5,261 nucleotides of DNA from an uncultured Chlorobiaceae bacterium. Its GTDB lineage: Bacteria > Bacteroidota > Chlorobiia > Chlorobiales > Chlorobiaceae. This document shows, piece by piece, positions 1-5,261 of the stretch; position 1 is the stretch's first letter, and each line of letters opens with the position of its first letter. Both the position numbers and the translations under genes were made by a program. The stretch is from the NCBI GenBank assembly GCA_903917955.1, contig CAIXCO010000214.1:1-5261 (forward strand). Direction: 5' to 3'. The notes beneath the pieces were generated by a model. The model saw only the letters and a program-made list of their open reading frames with translations, was not told where the DNA came from and made no database searches.

Positions 1-909
1 GGTGACGGCATGGCGCAGACTGCTCCACTTGCTTTTGATGCATCAACCCTTGAGATATGGGGTGCACTACTCTCAGGAGCCCGTCTGGTATTCATTGAAG
101 AGAGCGTTCTCTTGCAGCCGGAGAGGCTGGGAAACTTCCTTGCCGAAAAAGGGGTCACCGCCATGTGGCTGACTGCCTCACTTGTCAACCGGATTGCCGA
201 CATCTCTGCGCAAGCCTTCGCTCCACTCCGGGTTCTCTTGACAGGCGGTGAAGTCGTAAGCCCTCATCATCTTAAAACCGTGATGACGGCCTGCCCTGAT
301 ATCCAGATCTTCAACGGCTACGGCCCCACCGAAAACACGACATTCACCACCCTCCATGCCGTTACAGTTGCTGATCTTGAAACTGATTCTGTCCCTATTG
401 GCCGTCCCATTGATAACACACAGGTCTATGTGCTTGACGAAGCCTTGCAGCCCTCTGATATTGGCGTTATTGGTGAATTATACGCAGGCGGTGACGGCCT
501 CGCGATCGGCTATGCCGGACGAAAGGATCTTACCGATCAGGCATTCCTCACGCTGCCCGATCAGCCCGACAAGCGAATCTACCGCACCGGTGATCTTGCC
601 CGGTGGAGAATTGACGGCATCCTCGAATTTTGCGGTCGGAAAGACGGTCAAATCAAATTGCGCGGACATCGTATTGAAACCAGCGCAATAGAAACGGTGC
701 TTTCCGACTGCCACTGGGTTAAGGAGGCTGTGGTGATGGTTGATGGTGAAGGGGAATCAAGAGAGCTCATCGCATTTGTCACTGCACAGCACAATGATGA
801 AATGCTCCTGCGACACCACCTTGCCGAACGGCTCCCCATCTACATGATGCCGGCACGCTTTATCTGGCTTGACGAGTTCAAAGTTAACAGCAACGGCAAA
901 AAAGATCGT
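1..909 (+). other. Adenylation domain 1 (3' part, cores A4-A10), valine-like pocket
   Basis: Cores seen: A4 FDASTLEIWG (34-63), A5 NGYGPTEN (313-336), A6 starting GELYAGG (from 472), A7 YRTGDLARW (580-606), A8 starting GRKDGQIKLRG (634-678), A9 LPIYMMPARF (832-861) and A10 NSNGKKDR (886-909) with the catalytic lysine at 898-900. Cores A1-A3 lie upstream of the window. Alignment to GrsA pocket positions 235, 236, 239, 278, 299, 301, 322, 330, 331 and 517 gives D-A-L-W-L-G-G-T-F-K. This differs from the classical valine code DAFWIGGTFK at two positions, both conservative aliphatic/aromatic swaps. Valine, or a similar branched aliphatic residue, is the inferred substrate. The catalytic residues in view look intact, so adenylation activity is plausible. 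Confidence 0.9.
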
Positions 910-3900
910 ACGCACCTCAGCAAGATGCTGACAGGAAACCAGGAAGAAATTCCGCTTTCCTTAGGTCAGGAACGGCTCTGGATAGTACAGCATCTCACCC
1001 CCGACATACCTCTCTATAATGTACCTCTTGCTTTTGCCATTGAAGGAGAGCTGGATTGTACTGCACTCAACCGCGCCATTTTCGCTCTCGAAAAGCGCCA
1101 CAAGGCACTCCACTCTCTTATTCGTCCGGCAGACGATACCAATCCAAACGTTCGTCATCAACTGCTGCCTCCCGGAGGTCTCGAACCCCATATCGTTGAT
1201 CTCAGTTCATCCCAGGATCCGGAAGAGGCAGCAATGAGCGCAATGACAAGTGAAACAGTTCGTCCGTTCCGACTGGAATCTGAAATTCCTGCAAGAATCT
1301 TTCTCTTCAGACTTGGTGAACAGCAGTGGCGGTTTTTCATGGTCATCCACCATATTGCCTGTGATGGATGGAGTTTAAACATTCTTCTGCATGATTTGGC
1401 AGCACTCTATGCAATTGAGAGGGGGACAACAGAGCGCCAGCTTTCTCCCGTCAGATACCGGTTTGCTGATTATATTGATGTCCAAAAGAGTTTTCTGAAA
1501 AGCGAGCATGGTCAACAAGTTCTGGATCGAAGATGCAAACGGTTGACTCCACCTCCGGAACCGCTCGATTTTCCGACCGACCATATTCGACCTCTGAATC
1601 GCAGTTATGCCGGTCAGACCCTTCATTTCCCAATCGAAGCATTACTCAGCCAGGGTATTGACCAACTGGCACAAAATGCCGCCGTCACGCCGTTTGTTCT
1701 CCTGCTGGCAATCGTGGAACTGCTCCTGTACCGCATTTCCGGTCATGGAAAAAACGGTAATTTTGCGGTAGGCGCTTTGACATCCGGTAGAGAGAGCGCT
1801 GAGATGAGTGGCCTCATCGGTTTTTTTGTCAATACCGTGGTGATTCCCTGCCATATCAAACCTGAGCAGACCTTTATTGAGCACCTGGCCTCAGTCAGCG
1901 AGGAGTGGCAGGCCGCACTCTCCGATCAGCAGTGCCCTTTCGCTCACCTTGTTGAGCGCATGAATATGCCGAGAAATCTCTCCAGAAATCCACTCTTTGA
2001 TGTTCTTGTGGTCTGGCAGGATCTGCTTCCGGAAGCCCCCGACCTGCCGGGGCTGAAAACCCGGTCGGTTAAAACCAGCCTGCCCTATGCAAAGTTTGAC
2101 ATCTCATTCAACTTTGTGAAAAATGAAAAAACCATTGAACTTTTTCTTGAATTTTCCACAGAACTTTTTGAAGAAAAGACAATTGGCAGAATGGTTCAGC
2201 GATTCCAATCACTCCTTTCTGCTCTTGTTCACAACCCCCTTGAAACGGTTGCAGAGTTGGATATCTGGATTCCGGGAGAGAAACATCAGGTCATTGAGGA
2301 GTTTAATAACACAACTCTTTCTCTGCCAACTCGCCGTGCCATAACAGAACCTTTTCTGGACGCATCAATTCGTCACGCTGCTCTTCCAGCAGTGCTCTCT
2401 GAGGATGGTACCGTACAGAATTATCGCTCTTTTACACGCCGGTCAGGGGCCATTGCCGCATTGCTTATAAAAAACGGCGTTCAGCGTGAAGAACATGTTG
2501 CCGTACTGCTGCCACGATCACCAGAAATGCTGGCCGCAATTTTTGGAATACTCATGGTGGGTGCGGTCTATGTCCCTCTTGATCCTACTCACCCTCCACT
2601 GCGTCTTTGCGAAACACTCAAAGATCTTCAGCAGCCCTTCGTGTTATGTGATCGATCACTGCCAGCAGAACTTGCTCTTTGCTGCCGGTCGATCTCTCTT
2701 CCGGATTCCAAGCAGGAAGCAGAAGCGGTTTCACTGGCCTCTCCTGATCATCTGGCCTATATCATCTTTACCTCCGGCTCAACCGGAAAACCCAAAGGGG
2801 TAATGATTGAGCATCACGCCGTACTTAACCGCATCCTCTGGATGCAAGAGACCTTTCCGATCGGACCGGGAGATGTTGTTTTGCAGAAAACGCCGGTAAC
2901 CTTTGACGTTTCGATCTGGGAACTCTTCTGGTGGTCATGGACTGGAGCAGCCATCGCCATGCTCAAACCGGGTGATGAAAAAAATCCGCAAGCATTGGCA
3001 GATGCTATCCAGCAACATCAAGTCACCATCATCCATTTTGTGCCATCAATGCTTGCCGTTTTCCTTGACACGATTGAGAGTGGTCGAGTTGACTGCGCTC
3101 TCATAGCAAGCCTTCGGCTTGTTTTTGTCAGTGGAGAAGCACTTGATGCAACGGTTGTAGAACGCTTCAACAGACTCATTTTTAATCGTCACGGCACTGA
3201 GCTCCATAATCTCTACGGTCCTACGGAAGCGACTGTCGATGTAAGCTGGCAACCTGTTTCCCCATGGCCAACAAAAACAGCACCCTCCATCGGCCGTCCC
3301 ATAGCCAACACCTTGATGTACATTCTTGATGAACATCACCGGCCACTCCCAACTGGAATCTCCGGAGAAATTGCAATTGGTGGCGTGCAGGTGGCACGTG
3401 GTTATCTGAACCAGCCAGAACTCACCGACGAACGCTTTATTGCCGATCCCTTCAACCCGAAACTCCGGATGTATCTTACCGGTGACCTTGGACGATGGAC
3501 AAATGACGGAAGAATTGAATACCTCGGACGCTCTGACTGGCAGGTAAAAATTCGCGGCCAGCGTGTTGAGCCCGGTGAAATCGAACAGACGCTTGAGCGT
3601 CACTACCAAATCACACGGGCCGTCGTTGTTGCGGCAGAAAACCAGGGGCTGACCGAACTTCATGCATGGATACAAAGCGAAGTGACCCCTGATATTGCAT
3701 CTATTCGGAATTTTCTCAGGGAACATCTTCCGGAAAGTATGATCCCTGCACGTTTTTTTCCGATTAAAGAGCTTCCTCAAACTGCGAACGGAAAACTTGA
3801 CCGTCAACTGCTTGCCAAGCAATCACAAGCAATGCTTGCAGCACCCTCAGACCGCAGACTAGGGAACGGTGATCACAAACAGGTCGCCCTGACCTCCGGC

Positions 3901-4092
3901 TTTACGCTTGACGAAGCAACTGAAAGCCTGAAACTCACTCTTTGCTTCAATACAGCAATGATCTCCGCGTATGATTCGGAGACTCTCGCAAGAAGGTATG
4001 TCGACACACTTCAGGAGATAGTCAATCAAGCTTCTGATTCAGAGGCTCCTGGAAAGATTAATTGTACCGCTCAACAGAACCGTCGCACATGA
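1..4092 (+). CDS. NRPS subunit, 5'-partial: A(Val-like)-C-A(Ser)-C/E tail, no carrier domains
   Basis: This is a multidomain non-ribosomal peptide synthetase that activates amino acids as aminoacyl-AMP and forms a peptide bond. The frame is open from base 1 (1363 codons visible). The ATG at base 10 is not the start, because the sequence already sits inside an A domain just before core A4. Domain order by visible residue: A domain about 1-310 (A4 from 12, A5 from 105, A7 from 194, A8 from 212, A10 from 296); C domain about 317-760 (HHIACDG at 450); complete A domain about 775-1270 (A3 from 920, A4 from 968, A10 from 1263); then a tail at about 1299-1345 resembling the end of a C/E domain. No GGHS/GGDS-type phosphopantetheine site was found anywhere, which is abnormal for an elongating NRPS. 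The stop overlaps the start of the next NRPS gene, so the two are probably one operon. NRPS identity is certain; function without carriers is inference. Confidence 0.96.
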   Translation, partial: GDGMAQTAPLAFDASTLEIWGALLSGARLVFIEESVLLQPERLGNFLAEKGVTAMWLTASLVNRIADISAQAFAPLRVLLTGGEVVSPHHLKTVMTACPDIQIFNGYGPTENTTFTTLHAVTVADLETDSVPIGRPIDNTQVYVLDEALQPSDIGVIGELYAGGDGLAIGYAGRKDLTDQAFLTLPDQPDKRIYRTGDLARWRIDGILEFCGRKDGQIKLRGHRIETSAIETVLSDCHWVKEAVVMVDGEGESRELIAFVTAQHNDEMLLRHHLAERLPIYMMPARFIWLDEFKVNSNGKKDRTHLSKMLTGNQEEIPLSLGQERLWIVQHLTPDIPLYNVPLAFAIEGELDCTALNRAIFALEKRHKALHSLIRPADDTNPNVRHQLLPPGGLEPHIVDLSSSQDPEEAAMSAMTSETVRPFRLESEIPARIFLFRLGEQQWRFFMVIHHIACDGWSLNILLHDLAALYAIERGTTERQLSPVRYRFADYIDVQKSFLKSEHGQQVLDRRCKRLTPPPEPLDFPTDHIRPLNRSYAGQTLHFPIEALLSQGIDQLAQNAAVTPFVLLLAIVELLLYRISGHGKNGNFAVGALTSGRESAEMSGLIGFFVNTVVIPCHIKPEQTFIEHLASVSEEWQAALSDQQCPFAHLVERMNMPRNLSRNPLFDVLVVWQDLLPEAPDLPGLKTRSVKTSLPYAKFDISFNFVKNEKTIELFLEFSTELFEEKTIGRMVQRFQSLLSALVHNPLETVAELDIWIPGEKHQVIEEFNNTTLSLPTRRAITEPFLDASIRHAALPAVLSEDGTVQNYRSFTRRSGAIAALLIKNGVQREEHVAVLLPRSPEMLAAIFGILMVGAVYVPLDPTHPPLRLCETLKDLQQPFVLCDRSLPAELALCCRSISLPDSKQEAEAVSLASPDHLAYIIFTSGSTGKPKGVMIEHHAVLNRILWMQETFPIGPGDVVLQKTPVTFDVSIWELFWWSWTGAAIAMLKPGDEKNPQALADAIQQHQVTIIHFVPSMLAVFLDTIESGRVDCALIASLRLVFVSGEALDATVVERFNRLIFNRHGTELHNLYGPTEATVDVSWQPVSPWPTKTAPSIGRPIANTLMYILDEHHRPLPTGISGEIAIGGVQVARGYLNQPELTDERFIADPFNPKLRMYLTGDLGRWTNDGRIEYLGRSDWQVKIRGQRVEPGEIEQTLERHYQITRAVVVAAENQGLTELHAWIQSEVTPDIASIRNFLREHLPESMIPARFFPIKELPQTANGKLDRQLLAKQSQAMLAAPSDRRLGNGDHKQVALTSGFTLDEATESLKLTLCFNTAMISAYDSETLARRYVDTLQEIVNQASDSEAPGKINCTAQQNRRT
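910..948 (+). other. Carrier-less A-to-C junction (13 residues)
   Basis: Between the last residue of core A10 (NGKKDR) and the start of the condensation domain (IPLSLGQERLW) there are only 13 codons. A peptidyl carrier domain of roughly 70-80 residues normally occupies this place. There is no room for one in any reading frame, so a frameshift cannot explain the absence. The join is clean and in frame. Confidence 0.85.
949..2280 (+). other. Condensation domain, LCL-like
   Basis: This domain forms the peptide bond between the upstream acyl/peptidyl group and the downstream amino acid. Motifs in order: C1 SLGQERLWIVQ (from 958), C2 RHKALHS (about 1096-1116), C3 HHIACDGWS (1348-1374) with the catalytic second histidine, C4-like YRFADYID (about 1456-1479), C5 IGFFVNT (1816-1836), C6-like QQCPFAHLVERM (about 1927-1962) and C7 SRNPLFD (1981-2001). 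The end is marked by LFLEFSTELFEEKTI (2140-2184). The HHIxxDGWS form and the LYN pattern after C1 favour an L-peptidyl donor, and no epimerization domain precedes it. All key residues are present. What is missing is a carrier on the donor side in this polypeptide. Confidence 0.92.
2325..3810 (+). other. Adenylation domain 2, complete, serine pocket
   Basis: All ten cores are visible: a weak A1 (QNYRSF, from 2416), A2 LMVGAVYVPLDP (2551-2586), A3 YIIFTSGSTGKPKG (2758-2799), A4 FDVSIWELFW (from 2902), A5 NLYGPTEAT (from 3208), A6 starting GEIAIGG (about 3364), A7 YLTGDLGRW (from 3472), A8 starting GRSDWQVKIRG (from 3526), A9 LPESMIPARFF (about 3727-3759) and A10 TANGKLDR with the lysine at 3793-3795. 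Pocket residues by alignment to GrsA are D-V-W-H-F-S-L-V-D-K (codons at 2905, 2908, 2917, 3034, 3124, 3130, 3211, 3235, 3238, 3793). To my recollection this equals the EntF serine code, and flanking stretches such as HFVPSML and LHNLYGPTEA also look EntF-like. Serine is therefore a strong prediction. No carrier domain follows. Confidence 0.94.
3895..4035 (+). other. Probable remnant: C-terminal tail of a C or E domain
   Basis: After core A10 of the serine domain and about 28 residues of unrecognised linker, a stretch containing LKLTLCFNTAM and SETLARRYVDTLQEIVNQ appears. It has the strand-turn-helix pattern that closes condensation or epimerization domains. It lines up with the end of the full C domain in the same gene (IELFLEFSTELFEEKTIGRM, then VQRFQSLLSALV). 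The upstream C-domain motifs, including HHxxxDG, are absent. This looks like a vestige left when a T domain and most of a C or E domain were lost. A short docking-like tail is the alternative. The assignment rests on pattern resemblance, so confidence is moderate. Confidence 0.5.
4051..4064 (+). promoter_or_regulatory. Alternative start for gene 2: GGAAAG site plus in-frame TTG
   Basis: The frame of the second gene is already open after an in-frame TAA at 4059-4061. The next codon, TTG at 4062-4064, lies 5 bases after a purine-rich GGAAAG (4051-4056). Starting there would add nine residues. The ATG at 4089 is preferred because of the ATGA overlap, but this TTG has the better-placed ribosome-binding site. 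It is weak evidence only. Confidence 0.25.
4089..4092 (+). promoter_or_regulatory. ATGA stop/start overlap between the two NRPS genes
   Basis: The TGA stop of the first gene (4090-4092) shares bases with the ATG of the second (4089-4091). This is the usual signature of translational coupling and implies one mRNA and matched subunit amounts. No good Shine-Dalgarno sequence lies 5-12 bases before this ATG, which fits reinitiation by terminating ribosomes. Confidence 0.75.
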
Positions 4093-5261
4093 AAATCGCA
4101 GACTTTATTTTTGAGGATCCATCATCAGCCGTTGCATCCGGAGCTCTTAAAGCTGAATCGACGAGGGGTTCAGGCAACATTGCTTCACGTTTTTCAACCA
4201 TCGCCGCACGTCATCCCTTGCGCACTGCGGTTGTTGATGAAGAGGACTCAATGACCTACAGAGAACTGGACGACCTTTCAGACCGAATAGCTCACCTCTT
4301 GCTTCATCAACAGCTTCAGCCGGAGAGCCGGGTTGGCATCATGATGGGACGAAGTCGCTTCTCTATTGCGGCTCTTTTCGGAATCATAAAAGCCGGTTGT
4401 GTCTATATCCCGATTGATCCAACACTGCCCCTCGAACGCCGTAACAGGCTTCTTTCAATTGCCAATGCGAAAGCACTCATTACCTCTTCCGACACTGCTG
4501 GCGACATGCAACGGCTGGAGTGGCTCAATTCCGGTCTGCAATTCAGCCTCACACTTGACTGTGACAATGTTGACTCTCTGGTTGAAACGCCAGGAGAGCT
4601 GATGTCCACAGAACTTTGGGATCATATTGCCGGTGAGGCATCGAATGACATTGACGCCGGGGGATGGAAAAGCGCATTTACAGGACTTCCGATAACTCCA
4701 TCGGCAATGGAAGCATTCGGCACAAATGCATACAATAAAATTGCACCCTGCCTCAAGCCGGGAGCCCGTGTACTGGAAATCGGCTGTGCATCCGGCTTTA
4801 CCATGCGCCACACGGCTCCGCTTGCCGCATCGTATCTTGCCACTGACCTCTCAAGGCACAATGCCGAGCGGGTCGAAGTTATTGCAAGAAATCTTGGCCT
4901 TCAACAGGTTACCAGTCGTCAGCTGGCTGCTCATGACATTGATATTCTGCCCGAAAAAAGTTTCGATCTCATTGTCATGAACAGCGTCATCGAAAGTTTT
5001 CCGGGCTATGGCTATCTTCGCAATGTGCTCGACAAGTCGGTAAACCTGCTGGCTCCGGGGGGAGCTTTGTTTCTCGGTAATCTGTGGGATCTTGAACGTC
5101 AGGAGATCTATCTGGCCGATCTCGCCAAATTTGCCAGAGAACACGCTGGCGAGGGTTATTCTACCCGAAGTAATCTGAACGGCAGTTTTTTTGTCCCATT
5201 CGACTTTTTCCGTGACTGGGCTGCCCGGCGTCTTGAACGCCCATCTCTTAAGCGCTCACCA
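4089..5261 (+). CDS. NRPS subunit, 3'-partial: A domain interrupted by a methyltransferase
   Basis: 391 codons are visible and the frame is open to the right edge. Residues about 30-176 are the N-terminal part of an adenylation domain, with core A1 MTYREL (55-60) and core A2 IIKAGCVYIPIDP (99-111). About 65 residues later, where A3 (TSGSTGKPKG type) should come, the sequence changes at W177 into a SAM-dependent methyltransferase: motif I VLEIGCASGF (228-237), acidic TDLS (252-255), FDLIVMNSVIESF (292-304) and LLAPGGALFLGNL (320-332). This is the architecture of A domains interrupted between cores a2 and a3, which adenylate and methylate the same amino acid. The rest of the A domain (A3-A10) is expected beyond the window but is not seen. 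Residues 1-30 match no domain I recognise, and no C domain precedes the A domain. Substrate and methylation site (N, O, S or C) cannot be told. Confidence 0.9.
   Translation, partial: MKIADFIFEDPSSAVASGALKAESTRGSGNIASRFSTIAARHPLRTAVVDEEDSMTYRELDDLSDRIAHLLLHQQLQPESRVGIMMGRSRFSIAALFGIIKAGCVYIPIDPTLPLERRNRLLSIANAKALITSSDTAGDMQRLEWLNSGLQFSLTLDCDNVDSLVETPGELMSTELWDHIAGEASNDIDAGGWKSAFTGLPITPSAMEAFGTNAYNKIAPCLKPGARVLEIGCASGFTMRHTAPLAASYLATDLSRHNAERVEVIARNLGLQQVTSRQLAAHDIDILPEKSFDLIVMNSVIESFPGYGYLRNVLDKSVNLLAPGGALFLGNLWDLERQEIYLADLAKFAREHAGEGYSTRSNLNGSFFVPFDFFRDWAARRLERPSLKRSP
4617..5261 (+). other. Inserted SAM-dependent methyltransferase domain (partial or near-complete)
   Basis: The insert begins near W177 of gene 2 with a helical lead-in containing GGWKSAFTG (about 4665-4691), then a Rossmann-type class I methyltransferase. 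The SAM-binding loop is VLEIGCASGF (4770-4799), an acidic residue that would bind the ribose hydroxyls is in TDLS (4842-4853), the strand-4 segment is FDLIVMNSVIESF (4962-5000) and the post-III turn is LLAPGG (5046-5063). The glycine-rich loop is GCASG rather than the common GxGxG. A late FFVPFDFFRDW segment (about 5187-5220) probably belongs to the same domain, whose end is not reached. The amino acid bound to the neighbouring A domain, or its carrier-tethered form, is the likely methyl acceptor; this is inferred from position. Confidence 0.85.

Noticed and set aside
10..12. ATG at base 10 as the true start of gene 1.
   Set aside because: The frame is open to base 1 and the residues there already belong to the middle of an A domain just before core A4, so the start lies upstream of the window.
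1821..1827. Seven-T run (others at 3753-3759 and 5186-5192) as a possible frameshift or slippage site.
   Set aside because: The conserved reading frame continues unchanged across all three runs (for example IGFFVNT at the first), so there is no sign of a frameshift.
3046..3822. 258-codon open frame on the minus strand.
   Set aside because: It lies antisense to conserved A-domain cores A4-A10 of the serine domain, and its translation shows no recognisable domain. It is a shadow of the real gene.
3850..3885. RRLGNGDHKQVAL as a degenerate carrier-domain LGGDS site.
   Set aside because: There is no GG[HD]S serine, the surrounding helices of a T domain are absent, and the space before the C/E-like tail is too short.
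4060..4092. A promoter or terminator between the two genes.
   Set aside because: The genes overlap by four bases, and no stem-loop followed by a T-run or -35/-10 pair stands out.
4399..4861. Several short overlapping open frames on both strands.
   Set aside because: They overlap the clear A-methyltransferase coding frame of gene 2 and show no recognisable domains.

Overview
The window lies entirely inside a non-ribosomal peptide synthetase (NRPS) locus. It holds two large genes on the + strand, both cut by the window edges. No RNA genes, mobile elements, CRISPR arrays, convincing promoters or terminators were seen. Balanced base composition, tight gene packing and NRPS content suggest an environmental bacterium with secondary metabolism. 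An impression of a green-sulfur-bacterium-like (Chlorobi) style cannot be proven from this window, so I name no organism.

Layout: gene 1 (1-4092, 5' end missing) reads A (from core A4 onward) - C - A (complete) - short tail resembling the C-terminal end of a condensation or epimerization domain - stop. Gene 2 starts in a 4-base ATGA overlap at 4089 and runs off the right edge. It reads A-domain N-terminal part (cores A1 and A2) followed by a SAM-dependent methyltransferase domain placed where A3 would be expected, i.e. an adenylation domain interrupted between cores a2 and a3.

Manual alignment to the GrsA binding-pocket positions gives DALWLGGTFK for the first A domain (valine-like) and DVWHFSLVDK for the second (serine; as I recall, the EntF serine code). 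The third A domain lacks its pocket region here, so its substrate is unknown; the inserted methyltransferase suggests a methylated residue. Read linearly, the product portion would be Val(-like)-Ser-(methylated X).

The oddest feature is that neither A domain of gene 1 is followed by a carrier (T/PCP) domain. The first goes into the C domain after 13 residues; the second goes into a short stretch that looks like only the tail of a C or E domain. No full C domain stands between the serine A domain and the A domain of gene 2. The frames are otherwise intact and core motifs are preserved, so this is either a recently deleted assembly line or a system that uses carrier proteins supplied in trans.
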